DNA of 64,000 bases from Rhizobium sp. R711 (GCF_002211365.1 NZ_LOKZ01000036.1:186001-250000); one strand, 5' to 3'; positions 8,857 through 18,630 are shown, counted from the stretch's first letter. The notes: generated from the sequence alone by a model not told the origin. Program-made: numbers and translations.

Positions 8857-10146
8857 TTAGCGCTTGGAAACCGGCACGTAGTCGCGCTGCGGCTCGCCGA
8901 TATAGAGCTGGCGCGGGCGGCCGATACGCTGTTCCGGATCTTCGATCATTTCGTTCCACTGGGCAATCCAGCCGACCGTACGGGCGAGAGCAAACAGCAC
9001 GGTGAACATGGTCGTGGGGAAGCCCAGGGCCTTCAGCGTGATGCCGGAATAGAAGTCGATGTTCGGATAGAGCTTCTTCTCGATGAAGTATTCATCGGTC
9101 AGTGCGATGCGTTCGAGTTCCATCGCGACCTCGAGCAGAGGATCGTCCTTGACACCGAGCTCGCCGAGAACCTCATGCGTCGTCTTCTGCATGATCTTGG
9201 CGCGCGGATCGTAGTGCTTGTAGACACGATGACCGAAGCCCATCAGACGGAACGGATCGCTCTTGTCCTTGGCGCGCGCGATGTATTCCGGAATGCGGTC
9301 GACAGTGCCGATCTCGGTCAACATGTTGAGCGCTGCTTCATTGGCGCCGCCGTGAGCTGGGCCCCAGAGGCATGCAATGCCGGCAGCGATGCAGGCAAAC
9401 GGGTTTGCACCCGAAGAGCCTGCGAGGCGGACGGTCGAGGTCGACGCGTTCTGCTCGTGGTCGGCGTGCAGGATGAAGATGCGGTCCATCGCGCGCGACA
9501 GCACCGGATTGACCACATACTCCTCGCAGGGAACTGCAAAGCACATGCGCAGGAAGTTCGAGGCGTAGTCGAGGTCGTTCTTCGGGTAAACGAAGGGCTG
9601 GCCAATGTGGTACTTGTAGGCCATGGCGGCCAGCGTCGGCATCTTGGCGATCATACGCAGGCTTGCGACCATACGCTGATGCGGATCCGTGATGTCGGTG
9701 GAGTCATGGTAGAAGGCCGACAGCGCGCCGACACAGCCGCACATGACAGCCATCGGATGCGCATCGCGGCGGAAGCCCGTGAAGAACCGGCTCATCTGCT
9801 CATGCACCATCGTATGATGCGTGACGCGATAGTCGAAATCCTTCTTCTGGGCTGCGGTCGGCAGTTCGCCGTAGAGAAGCAGATAGCAGACTTCGAGGAA
9901 GTCGCCGTGCTCGGCGAGTTGCTCGATCGGATAGCCGCGATGCAGAAGCACACCGGCGTCGCCGTCGATGTAGGTGATTTTCGATTCACAGGATGCGGTC
10001 GAGGTGAAACCAGGATCGTACGTGAAGGAAGCCGTGTTCTTGTACAGGGCGCCGATATCGATGACGTCAGGACCGATCGTGCCGCTCTTGACAGCGAGAT
10101 CGACTGATTTGTCACCGATTTTCAGTGTTGCGCTTTGTTCCGTCAT
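8857..10146 (-). CDS. gltA: Citrate synthase
   Basis: Condenses acetyl-CoA and oxaloacetate to citrate, the entry step of the TCA cycle. The 429-residue product is of the hexameric, NADH-regulated type I length. The signature around the catalytic His (GFGHRVYKHYDPRA) and the earlier active-site segment with HADHEQNAS are visible. The start MTEQSATLKIG at 10146 is preceded by GGAGGATCAG; a longer in-frame start 14 codons upstream lacks a site and is not family-like. Confidence 0.97.
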   Translation of the reverse strand: MTEQSATLKIGDKSVDLAVKSGTIGPDVIDIGALYKNTASFTYDPGFTSTASCESKITYIDGDAGVLLHRGYPIEQLAEHGDFLEVCYLLLYGELPTAAQKKDFDYRVTHHTMVHEQMSRFFTGFRRDAHPMAVMCGCVGALSAFYHDSTDITDPHQRMVASLRMIAKMPTLAAMAYKYHIGQPFVYPKNDLDYASNFLRMCFAVPCEEYVVNPVLSRAMDRIFILHADHEQNASTSTVRLAGSSGANPFACIAAGIACLWGPAHGGANEAALNMLTEIGTVDRIPEYIARAKDKSDPFRLMGFGHRVYKHYDPRAKIMQKTTHEVLGELGVKDDPLLEVAMELERIALTDEYFIEKKLYPNIDFYSGITLKALGFPTTMFTVLFALARTVGWIAQWNEMIEDPEQRIGRPRQLYIGEPQRDYVPVSKR

Positions 10147-10541
10147 TCTGATCCTCCAAACTGGCGGTTGGCGCCATAAAAGCGCCATAGGTTAAGCGTC
10201 GTCGACGATAGCTATATGATCGCGCGCCTAATGCCAAGTTACCGCGGCGCCATTTTGTGCATCGCAGTATCAACTTTTGGGCACTGCTGCGATGAGCGCC
10301 GCGCATAGCAGAAGCTGATGATTATCCTTGGCTTTTCTCACTTCCGATTTTCCTTCAGATTTCAATCGATTATCCTTGCTTAGAAGCCATCGAGCTTGCA
10401 TTCTGGTTGTAGGGGCGGCTGTTTTTGGGCGCAATGCATGCCGGGGTTGAAGCCATTCAAGGTGAGGGAGGTCGCACCCGGCGCGGATGCGTTTGAGCGC
10501 GCGGAAGAACCTTCTTTTCTTGTTCCGCAAGCTACTCCGGA
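10147..10541. other. Gene-poor gap upstream of gltA
   Basis: About 395 bases between the gltA start and the first recognisable comEC remnant. It must hold the gltA promoter, but I see no clear promoter motif, RNA gene or recognisable reading frame. In several rhizobia gltX lies between gltA and comEC (recalled from family knowledge); no trace of gltX is visible here. Confidence 0.5.
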
Positions 10542-12364
10542 ATGCCGCTCATTTTCCGCACTCAATCGTTCTTGCCGTGGCCAACTCGGATTATGACTGC
10601 GACGGACTGTTGCTCCGCGTGGCTTCGACACGCCGCAGCAACGGAAATGGAACATGGGCGGTTCTTCCTGTTTTCGCCGGTCTTCCTGGGGGCAGGCGCG
10701 GTGCTCTGGTTCGAACTTGAAAGCGACCTGCCGGAGCGACGGATGGTGGCCTGGTTTGCGGCATTCGCCCTTGTCGTGCTGGCGGCAGGGCGAGGACGCC
10801 GACTTGTCCGAAATGCCCCATTGGGGGGCTTGCTCTGCGTCGCGGGATGTTCGCGGGCCAGTTCGAAACTTGGAGCGACCGTTATACTGGACACAGCCGT
10901 GACGACCACAACTACGGGGCGCGTCGAGCGCCGCGAGGGGGACGGCCGTGGCCGGTGGCGCTACATCCTCTCCGTCTCATCGACGCAGTCACCGAGATAA
11001 GGCGGCCACCTGAGCGGGTTTCCGTCGTCGCGCGGGCAGGCGGAACCAATCGGCATCGGTGCGTGGTTGACGGGTCGCGCGCGGCTGACGCCGCCTGCCG
11101 GACCCGCGCCCCCCGAGATCAACGATTTTGCTTTCAGCGCCTATTTCGACGGGATCGGCGCGAACGGATTTGCTCCTGTCTCCGTCCGAGGCGCTGGGAC
11201 CGAGCTTCCAGATGTCATTTGCAGCGACGCTCGCCCTTGTCGCCGGTTACGCGATTTGGTCGAAGAGAAGCGCGCGCGAACACCCTCTGCTGCAGGTCGC
11301 CGCAGTGAAGCCCATCGTTTTTGTCGCTCGCTTCTTTGGGGGCATCTTGCTGACCTCGATGATCGGCGGCTTCTCGACGGCGCTCTTTGCCGTCGAGCAC
11401 TTCCACCGGCTCAGCGCTTACGGACTACCCGCAAATCTCATGGCCATGCCGGTGATCTCTTTTGTGGTAATGCCAATGGGGATGTTCGCGATGTTGCTGA
11501 CGCCGTTTGGCCTCGATGTTATTCCCTGGAAAATCGCGGGCTTCGGGCTCGACATCGTGATCGCCATTGCCAAGACGGTCTCGGGCTGGGGTGGCAACGT
11601 CGATATGGGACGATTGCCGGGTTGGTACTTTCCTGTGGCGGTCGCGGGCTTCCTCTCGCTTGCCCCTCTGCGAACCAAGCTCCGCTATCTCGGCGCTGCC
11701 GTGATCGCGTTGGCGCCATTGTGGCATTGGCGCCGTCCAGACCGCCCCCGCGAAATTGTCATCGCCGAGGACGGCAGCATTTGTCGCGATTGTCAAAGGG
11801 CAGGTCCTTGCAATCCAATCGACCCCATCCGCCTGACTTCGTCTTCGATCAATGGCGAAGGGCGCTCGCGGCGGAGTTAAGCCAGCCACCGCAACTATTG
11901 GAAGGCGTCGGCCCTGTTCGTCAGCGGAGAAGTAAAGGGGAAGCTCCACGGCTCTCAGCAACGGAATTGCGTAACGCTCGCAACGCGCTACGTCAGGCTG
12001 CGACGGGCGCTGGGAACCGCTTCGTCTGCCTGAAAGGCGCCTGGTGCACTGCCCCGCATGCGGCTACATCGTGACAATCGTCGAAAATCTCGCTTATTTC
12101 GGCACTGCCTGTGATACAGCTGATATCGTCGTAACGCCCGCTCGCCTGCGGGCGACGGCATGCCGGTCGGGCGCGCTTCTGTTCACCGGCGAAACCCTGC
12201 GTCATTCGGGCGCTGCTGAGATAAGGATAGATGACCAGGGTGTACCCGTGGTAACGACGGCCTACACCACACTTGACCGCCCTTGGATGCGGCATCGGGC
12301 ATACAACTGGCGGAGCGGCACCTTCGACGGTGAGCCGCCTGTCTTCAATGATAACGGCGAATGA
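10542..12364 (+). pseudogene. comEC: Decayed comEC/rec2-type DNA-uptake channel gene
   Basis: Pieces of a ComEC/Rec2-family membrane protein appear in order but in different frames: an N-terminal piece (about 10600-11000, with GRVERREGDGRGRWRYILS), IRRPPERVSVVARAG in a second frame, LTGRARLTPPAGPAPPEIND and AFSAYFDGIGANGF up to about 11172, then SPSEALGPSFQMSFAATLAL from about 11170 in another frame through 11870, PPDFVFDQWRRALAA, and finally the C-terminal piece 12044-12364. The text between AFSAYFDGIG and SPSEALGPSF, where intact proteins carry the competence-domain membrane helices, is missing, so there is a large internal deletion as well as several frameshifts. No functional protein can be made. 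The 3' end overlaps the lexA end by 20 bases. Confidence 0.85.
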
Positions 12365-13061
12365 GGCCGACGAGCTTGCCCTGAACCTTGACACGGTCAG
12401 GCCCGAAAATACGCGTTTCATAAGCCGGGTTCGCGGCCTCAAGCGCAATGGAAGCGCCTTTGCGGCGGAAGCGCTTAAGGGTTGCTTCCTCGTCATCGAC
12501 AAGTGCGACAACGATGTCGCCGGCATTTGCAGTGCTGGCGTTGCGGATGATCACCGTGTCGCCATCAAAGATGCCGGCTTCGATCATCGAGTCGCCCTTG
12601 ACCTCAAGCGCATAGTGTTCGCCCGGGCCAAGCATGTCGGCTGGAACAGTGATGTCGTGGGTAATGTTCTGGATTGCCGAAATCGGCACGCCCGCGGCGA
12701 TCCGTCCCATGACTGGCACGGAGGCGGAATTGCCGTTGTCGGCTTGTGCAGCCGGCTTCGGCGGCGCGACCGGCTGTGGCTTTCCGAGGCTGCCTTCGAT
12801 GACGCTCGGCGAAAAGCCGCGGCGGGGCTGCAAGCTCGGATTGTAGGCTTCAGGAAGCTTGATGACCTCCAGGGCGCGGGCTCGATTCGGCAGTCGACGA
12901 ATGAAACCACGTTCTTCCAGAGCAGTAATTAGCCGGTGGATGCCGGACTTCGACGCGAGGTCCAAGGCGTCTTTCATTTCGTCAAAAGACGGGGGGACAC
13001 CGGACTCCTTCATTCGTTCGTGAATGAAGAGAAGAAGCTCCTGTTGCTTGCGCGTCAGCAT
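12345..13061 (-). CDS. lexA: LexA repressor of the SOS response
   Basis: Represses DNA-damage genes and cleaves itself when RecA is activated. The 238-residue product has an N-terminal winged helix (about 1-65), a linker longer than in E. coli as usual for rhizobia, and an S24 protease domain with the Ala-Gly cleavage site (GRIAAGVP), catalytic Ser in KGDSMIEAG and catalytic Lys in EEATLKRF. The start MLTRKQQELL at 13061 fits the family; in-frame starts further upstream would run through the operator. An SOS box at 13111-13125 suggests autoregulation. Confidence 0.96.
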   Translation of the reverse strand: MLTRKQQELLLFIHERMKESGVPPSFDEMKDALDLASKSGIHRLITALEERGFIRRLPNRARALEVIKLPEAYNPSLQPRRGFSPSVIEGSLGKPQPVAPPKPAAQADNGNSASVPVMGRIAAGVPISAIQNITHDITVPADMLGPGEHYALEVKGDSMIEAGIFDGDTVIIRNASTANAGDIVVALVDDEEATLKRFRRKGASIALEAANPAYETRIFGPDRVKVQGKLVGLIRRYH

Positions 13062-13110
13062 CGAAGTTGAACCCCAGAGTCGTGAAACAAAGCCAGAACA
13101 GACACTATAT

Positions 13111-13125
13111 GTTCCATATGTGTTC
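13111..13125. promoter_or_regulatory. Alphaproteobacterial SOS box before lexA
   Basis: GTTCCATATGTGTTC matches the direct-repeat operator GTTC-N7-GTTC known for LexA of alphaproteobacteria, placed 50 bases before the lexA start codon. The sequence is seen directly; binding is inferred from the family. Confidence 0.85.
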
Positions 13126-13260
13126 CGCAAGTACCTAAATTTTCGTAAAACTTGCCTGCAACTTGTTCAGTTTTTGCGTTGCTTTTGAGCGAAAGCGCAG
13201 AAGGGGGTTGCATTGTTCCCTTGCCCGGCGCACATCTTCGCAAATTCCCGGGAGTTTGCC

Positions 13261-14145
13261 ATGAGCGAAGCACATCCGCTGGACCACATCGTGCTGCCGG
13301 TCTCCAATATTGTACTTGCCCGCGAGCGTCTCGGAAAACTCGGATTCACCGTCGCGCCCGATGCCCGGCATCCTTTTGGAACCGAGAACGCCTGCATATT
13401 CTTCGCCGACGAAACTTACCTGGAGCCGCTCGCGGTCGCCAGCGCAGAACCGTATGAGGCGTCAGCGAAGAAAGGCAATGTCTTTACCGCGCGTGACCGC
13501 GCTTTTCGGTTTCGATGCGGGGATGATGGGTTCTCCGCGGCGGTCTTCGCGACCGCCGATGCCGACCGCGACCATGCCAGATTCCTTGCCGAAAAGATCA
13601 ACGGTGGCGAGATGCTGCAGTTCGAGCGACCGATGAGACTGCCCGACGGTTCTCAGGCAACCGCCGCGTTCAAGCTCGCGTTCGCGGTCGATCTGCGAGC
13701 TCCGGACTTTTTCTTTTTCACATGCCAACGCGTCAATCCGCTGCCGTCTGATCGAAGGACGCTGCAAACCCATGTGAACGGCGTCAAAGGAATCGCGGAG
13801 ATCATTCTTGGCGCGCGGGACCCAAAGGCTTTTGCACCATTTGTGCGCGCCGCGGCGCACAGCCTCACGGTGACCAACGAGGCCTTTGGCGCGAGTGTTA
13901 CAACTCCGAACGCCAAAGTGAGCGTTCTCTCTCCAGATGGATTGGATGCCTACTTCGACATTCCCGCACCCTCAAACGATCGCGGCCTGCGTGGCGTCGC
14001 CATTGTTTTCACGGTCAGTGATCTCGCCGTGACAGAAGCGCATTTGGCTGCTAACGGGATGACCTACACGCGCAAGAACAATCGAATTCTGGTGAAGGCG
14101 GCGCCCGGGCAGGGTGCGCTCTTCGCCTTCGAGGAGAAACGATGA
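13261..14145 (+). CDS. VOC/glyoxalase-like domain protein
   Basis: A 294-residue protein beginning PLDHIVLPVSNI, the first strand of a vicinal-oxygen-chelate (glyoxalase-like) domain, with a second related half (GVAIVFTVSDLAVTEAHLAA) near the C-terminus. Such proteins bind metal and act on small oxidised metabolites, but the substrate cannot be told from sequence. The ATG at 13261 is preceded by CGGGAG. It overlaps the kdsA start by four bases (ATGA), so it is co-translated with kdsA, but no functional tie is known to me. Confidence 0.85.
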   Translation: MSEAHPLDHIVLPVSNIVLARERLGKLGFTVAPDARHPFGTENACIFFADETYLEPLAVASAEPYEASAKKGNVFTARDRAFRFRCGDDGFSAAVFATADADRDHARFLAEKINGGEMLQFERPMRLPDGSQATAAFKLAFAVDLRAPDFFFFTCQRVNPLPSDRRTLQTHVNGVKGIAEIILGARDPKAFAPFVRAAAHSLTVTNEAFGASVTTPNAKVSVLSPDGLDAYFDIPAPSNDRGLRGVAIVFTVSDLAVTEAHLAANGMTYTRKNNRILVKAAPGQGALFAFEEKR

Positions 14146-14987
14146 GCCAGACAAATTCCGAAGTCGTGGTTGGCCAAGGCGCCGACCGTGTCACCTTTTC
14201 GAATATCGGCAGGCTGTCGCTGATTGCCGGCCCGTGTCAAATGGAGAGCCGTGACCATGCATTCATGGTCGCGGGCGTGCTTAAGGAACTCTGCGACAAG
14301 CTTGGTCTTGGTCTCGTTTATAAGTCGTCCTTCGACAAAGCCAACCGGACGTCGCTCTCGGCCCAGCGAGGCATCGGCCTTGAAAAGGCTCTGGAGGTCT
14401 TTTCCGATCTTAAGAAGGAATACGGTTTTCCTGTTCTGACTGACATCCATACGGAAGAGCAGTGCGCCGAGGTGGCAACCGTCGTCGACATCCTGCAGAT
14501 TCCTGCCTTCCTCAGCCGCCAGACGGACCTGCTCGTGGCTGCCGCCAAAACCGGCCGAGCCATCAACGTCAAGAAGGGGCAGTTCCTGGCGCCTTGGGAC
14601 ATGAAGAATGTCCTCAACAAGCTGAACTCGACAGGCAACCCGAATATTCTCCTGTGCGAGCGCGGGGCCTCCTTCGGCTACAACACGCTCGTATCGGACA
14701 TGCGTTCGCTGCCAATCATGGCGGCGATGGGCGCTCCGGTTGTTTTCGATGCGACGCATTCAGTCCAGCAACCGGGCGGGCAAGGCGGTTCCAGCGGTGG
14801 TCAGCGCGAGTTTGTCGAAACTCTCGCGCGCGCTGCCGTTGCAGTCGGCGTCGCAGGTGTATTCGTCGAGACACACGAAGATCCGGACAACGCGCCGTCT
14901 GATGGCCCGAACATGGTATACCTCAAGGATATGCCGCGGCTGCTGGAAAAACTCCTCGCCTTCGACGCGATTGCCAAACTGGCTTGA
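14142..14987 (+). CDS. kdsA: 3-deoxy-8-phosphooctulonate (KDO-8-P) synthase
   Basis: Condenses arabinose 5-phosphate with phosphoenolpyruvate to form KDO-8-phosphate for the lipopolysaccharide inner core. The 281-residue TIM-barrel protein contains IAGPCQMESRDHA, YKSSFDKANRTS and FDATHSVQQPGGQGG, all typical of KdsA. It follows the VOC gene in ATGA overlap. Its 3' end faces the chemoreceptor gene, with a short hairpin (14990-15010) but no T-run between them. Confidence 0.96.
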   Translation: MSQTNSEVVVGQGADRVTFSNIGRLSLIAGPCQMESRDHAFMVAGVLKELCDKLGLGLVYKSSFDKANRTSLSAQRGIGLEKALEVFSDLKKEYGFPVLTDIHTEEQCAEVATVVDILQIPAFLSRQTDLLVAAAKTGRAINVKKGQFLAPWDMKNVLNKLNSTGNPNILLCERGASFGYNTLVSDMRSLPIMAAMGAPVVFDATHSVQQPGGQGGSSGGQREFVETLARAAVAVGVAGVFVETHEDPDNAPSDGPNMVYLKDMPRLLEKLLAFDAIAKLA

Positions 14988-15011
14988 AGGGCGAGCGGAG
15001 GATGCTCGCCA

Positions 15012-16856
15012 TCAGCTGGCGAGCGCGATCCTTTGGTTTGAAGAGTATCCCGATGCCGCGGCCCTCGTTGCATTCTCGAGGACGAAGCGGGAGAGCAGGT
15101 GATTGAGGTGTGCTGTCTCGTCGCCAAGCTCGCGGCAGGCCGCACTCGTTTCCTCGGCCATCGCTGCGTTCTGTTGCGTGACGCTGTCCATGGTGTTGAC
15201 CGCGGCGTTGACTTCGACGAGGGCGGTCGTCTGTTCGGAAGAGGAACGCACGATCGCCTCTATCAGCGCCGTCACCTTCAGGACCTGCTGATCGATATGG
15301 TTTAGGGCTTCGCCGGTGCGGTTGACCAAGGCAACGCCGGTCGAAACCTGACCGGAAGAGGTCTCGATCAACTGTTTGATTTCCTTCGCCAGATTGGCAG
15401 AGCGGCCCGCCAGATCGCGCACCTCCTGTGCCACGACGGCAAAGCCCTTGCCGGCCTCACCTGCACGGGCGGCTTCCACCCCGGCATTGAGCGCAAGCAG
15501 GTTGGTCTGGAAGGCGATTTCATCGATGACATTGATGATCGCGCCAATCTGCGCGGACGACGTTTCGATCTTCTCCATCGCAGCCACCGCCTCGTGTACG
15601 ACGGTTGCCGAATAGCTGGCGCTTTCCTTGGTCGCCGTCATCATCGCATTCGCTTCATTCGCGCGTTCCGACGAGTTCTTGACGGTCACGGTGATTTGGT
15701 CGAGCGCGGAAGCGGCCTGTTCGAGCGAGGCTGCTTGATGTTCCGTTCGCCGCGCCAGATCTTCAGTGCTTGATGAAATTTCGCCGGAGCCGATCTTTAC
15801 CGCATTCGTCGCGATTGCAATGTCCTTCATCGCGCCGGAAAGCGTGCGGACGCTCGAGTTGAACTGTTCGCGAAGCTTCTCGTAGGCTGACTCGAAGGGC
15901 TCGCTGAGCTGTACGGTGAGATCGCCACCGGAGAGGCGTTCCAAGCCACGGCCGAGGTCCACGATCACGCGCTCGCGCGCGGCCTCCTCGTCTGCCTTGA
16001 CGGCGGCATGCGCCGCATCGCGCAGCGTTTGAGCTTGGCGCTCGGCGTCCTGGCGCTGGCGGATGTTGTTTCGCTCTTGAGCAGATTCGCGGAAGACGGT
16101 GACGGCGCGTGCCATCTCGCCGATCTCGTCGGCGCGGCCGCTGAAGGGTACATCCTTCGAATAGTCACCGCCGGCAAGGACCGTCATGTAATCACGCATC
16201 GCCGACAGCGGCACGATGGCGCGCCGGCGGAAGACATAAAGGCCGCCAAGAAGCAGGCAAAGCGAGACGGCAGCAGATGCAAACGTGATCGTCGAGAGGA
16301 GGTGTGTCTGCTCGGCAGCGTCCTTTTCGGCCTGGGCCGAGAAGGCGTTCGCCATATCGACCAGTTCGTTGACTGCCTTTTCGTGGACATGGAAATTAGT
16401 CGCGAGTTTCTCGAAAGCAGTCCGGATAACGGCGGTGTCGTTGTTGAGAATGGCAGGGGCAAGTTCGTCCTGCATCACCTTCCAGAACAAATCGCCTTTG
16501 ACGAGGACATCGTTCAGCAGTTTTTCCTTGAGGTCGGCGCTGAGCGCCGTCGCCTGCCAATATTTACGGCGGTCCTCATAAGCGGGAATCAGGACACTTT
16601 GGATGCGGTCGATGTTCTTCCGAGCAACCTCCGGGCGCTGTACCGCTTCGAGCGCGAGCATGTAGGACTCAACGACGTAGAGGGGCGGCGGCAAAATATC
16701 GGCTACGAGATCCTTCCCATAGACGATCTGCTTGTACATCTCGCCGTTCACGCGCAACTTGTTGAAGGCATAATTCTGTATGCCGATTGAAGCGACAAGC
16801 CCCGCGGTGACGACTGCCGCGAAGATGGCAAGGCTACGTGCAATGTTGAGTTTCAT
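15012..16856 (-). CDS. Methyl-accepting chemotaxis protein
   Basis: Membrane chemoreceptor of 614 residues. A first membrane segment at about residues 8-30 is followed by a roughly 150-residue, mostly helical periplasmic sensor, a second membrane segment near 180-205, HAMP domain(s) (about 205-340) and the cytoplasmic signalling domain with the conserved hairpin tip (IAFQTNLLALNAGVEAARAG). The ligand is unknown. It stands alone and inverted between kdsA and eno, which suggests insertion into an otherwise collinear core block. No che genes are nearby. Confidence 0.93.
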   Translation of the reverse strand: MKLNIARSLAIFAAVVTAGLVASIGIQNYAFNKLRVNGEMYKQIVYGKDLVADILPPPLYVVESYMLALEAVQRPEVARKNIDRIQSVLIPAYEDRRKYWQATALSADLKEKLLNDVLVKGDLFWKVMQDELAPAILNNDTAVIRTAFEKLATNFHVHEKAVNELVDMANAFSAQAEKDAAEQTHLLSTITFASAAVSLCLLLGGLYVFRRRAIVPLSAMRDYMTVLAGGDYSKDVPFSGRADEIGEMARAVTVFRESAQERNNIRQRQDAERQAQTLRDAAHAAVKADEEAARERVIVDLGRGLERLSGGDLTVQLSEPFESAYEKLREQFNSSVRTLSGAMKDIAIATNAVKIGSGEISSSTEDLARRTEHQAASLEQAASALDQITVTVKNSSERANEANAMMTATKESASYSATVVHEAVAAMEKIETSSAQIGAIINVIDEIAFQTNLLALNAGVEAARAGEAGKGFAVVAQEVRDLAGRSANLAKEIKQLIETSSGQVSTGVALVNRTGEALNHIDQQVLKVTALIEAIVRSSSEQTTALVEVNAAVNTMDSVTQQNAAMAEETSAACRELGDETAHLNHLLSRFVLENATRAAASGYSSNQRIALAS

Positions 16857-17299
16857 CCTATGCCCCGTGAATTTTAATGGCGAAAAATGTCGTTGCTAAA
16901 ACCTATTCTTGGAATTTCCGAGCGAACCGTAACGGCGACGGTCTGGTTACATTGGTAGGCGGGGTTGGACCGCATGAGGAGGCGCATCATGCAATACTGT
17001 CCGTCGAAGAGCGGGCAGTATTTCCTCATCAAGCGTTAACTATAGGTTTGATTGGTTACTGACCGATAAATTTCAACCAACTTGAGAGTAATAATCTCTG
17101 TTTTCAAAACTTGAGGTTTTGAAATACTGGAAACATTTCGTTCCTCACGGATTGGCGGAACGGCGCGCCGCTTCAAAAGCTTGACATATTCGCGCTATAG
17201 GGCCGTGACATGCCGTGTGTCGTCAGTGCGGCATTGTAATTTGCGTACCTTCGATTAAACAGGCTTCGAACGTTATCACCCACCGAGCAGGAAGAACCG
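16857..17299. other. Divergent intergenic region between chemoreceptor and eno
   Basis: 443 bases serving as promoter region for both neighbours. It holds a long hairpin at 16974-17029 (listed separately). CTTGACA occurs at 17181-17187 as a possible -35 element for eno, but I cannot pair it with a convincing -10. A 61-codon frame at 16877-17062 runs through the hairpin and is probably not a gene. Confidence 0.5.
16974..17029. other. Long imperfect hairpin, possible structured RNA
   Basis: Inner arms AATACTGTCCG (16993-17003) and CGGGCAGTATT (17012-17022) pair over 11 positions with one G-U pair around an eight-base loop. Directly outside, ATGAGGA (16974-16980) pairs with TCCTCAT (17023-17029), leaving a 12-base bulge on the left arm. 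No T-run follows. It may be a leader structure of eno, part of a small RNA, or a protein-binding site. Confidence 0.4.
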
Positions 17300-18574
17300 A
17301 TGACTGCAATTACCGACATTATCGCCCGCGAGATTCTCGACAGCCGTGGCAATCCGACCGTCGAAGTCGATGTCTATCTCGAAGACGGCAGCATGGGCCG
17401 TGCGGCGGTGCCGTCGGGCGCTTCGACCGGTGCTCACGAGGCCGTCGAAGTGCGCGATGGCGGCAAGCGCTATCTCGGCAAGGGCGTTGAGAAGGCCGTC
17501 GAGGCCGCCAACACCGAAATCTTCGACGCGATCGGCGGTATCGATGCCGAAAATCAGATCCAGATCGACAACATCATGATCGAATTGGATGGCACGCCGA
17601 ATAAGTCGCGTCTCGGTGCCAACGCCATCCTCGGCGTTTCGCTCGCCGTGGCCAAGGCCGCTGCGCAGGCCGCCGGTCTGCCGCTCTACCGTTACGTTGG
17701 TGGCGCCAGCGCTCACCTGCTGCCGGTTCCGATGATGAACATCATCAACGGCGGCGCGCATGCCGACAATCCGATCGACTTCCAGGAATTCATGATCATG
17801 CCTGTTGGCGCCGATTCCATTCGCGAAGCTGTTCGCATGGGCTCGGAAGTATTCCACGTCCTCAAGAAGGAATTGTCGGCCCAGGGTCACAACACCAACG
17901 TCGGTGACGAAGGCGGCTTCGCGCCGGGCCTGAAGAGTGCGCCTGAGGCCCTCGACTTCATTATGAAGTCGATCGAGAAAGCCGGCTACAAGCCGGGCGA
18001 CGACATCAGCCTTGGTCTTGACTGCGCTTCGACAGAATTCTTCAAGGATGGCAAGTATGTCCTCGAGGGCGAGGGCCGGACGCTGGAGCCGGGCGCCATG
18101 GCCGAATACCTTGCTCAGCTTGCAGCCAAGTATCCGATCATCTCGATCGAAGATGGCATGGCTGAGGATGACTGGGACGGCTGGAAGGCTCTGACCGATC
18201 TCGCTGGCAAGAAGGTTCAGCTGGTCGGCGACGACCTCTTCGTCACCAACTCGGCTCGCCTGCGCGACGGTATTCGCATGGGTGTCGCAAATTCGATCCT
18301 CATCAAGGTCAACCAGATCGGCTCGCTGACGGAAACGCTCGATGCCGTCAACACCGCGCACAAGGCTGCCTACACAGCCGTCATGTCGCACCGTTCCGGC
18401 GAAACCGAAGATTCGACGATTGCCGATCTGGCGGTCGCCACCAACTGTGGTCAGATCAAGACGGGCTCGCTGTCGCGCTCCGATCGTCTGGCCAAGTACA
18501 ACCAGCTGATCCGCATCGAAGAGGGCCTCGGCCCGCAGGCTCGCTACGCTGGCCGCTCGATCATCCGCGGCTAA
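17300..18574 (+). CDS. eno: Enolase
   Basis: Interconverts 2-phosphoglycerate and phosphoenolpyruvate in glycolysis. The 424-residue product shows SGASTGAHEA near the N-terminus, metal ligands in the ISIEDGMAEDDW region, and the SHRSGETEDSTIADLAV signature. The ATG at 17300 has AGGAAG upstream. A clear terminator follows. Confidence 0.97.
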   Translation: MTAITDIIAREILDSRGNPTVEVDVYLEDGSMGRAAVPSGASTGAHEAVEVRDGGKRYLGKGVEKAVEAANTEIFDAIGGIDAENQIQIDNIMIELDGTPNKSRLGANAILGVSLAVAKAAAQAAGLPLYRYVGGASAHLLPVPMMNIINGGAHADNPIDFQEFMIMPVGADSIREAVRMGSEVFHVLKKELSAQGHNTNVGDEGGFAPGLKSAPEALDFIMKSIEKAGYKPGDDISLGLDCASTEFFKDGKYVLEGEGRTLEPGAMAEYLAQLAAKYPIISIEDGMAEDDWDGWKALTDLAGKKVQLVGDDLFVTNSARLRDGIRMGVANSILIKVNQIGSLTETLDAVNTAHKAAYTAVMSHRSGETEDSTIADLAVATNCGQIKTGSLSRSDRLAKYNQLIRIEEGLGPQARYAGRSIIRG

Positions 18575-18598
18575 TCGCGTCTGATTTCAGCAAGTTAG

Positions 18599-18630
18599 AC
18601 CCGCGCCTTCGAAAGGCGCGGGTTTTTTCT
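18599..18630 (+). terminator. Rho-independent terminator of eno
   Basis: Perfect 11-bp stem (ACCCGCGCCTT at 18599-18609, AAGGCGCGGGT at 18613-18623), three-base loop and a run of six T. Confidence 0.92.

Noticed and set aside
16877..17062. 61-codon frame in the chemoreceptor-eno gap
   Set aside because: Runs through a long hairpin, no ribosome site, no protein-like features.
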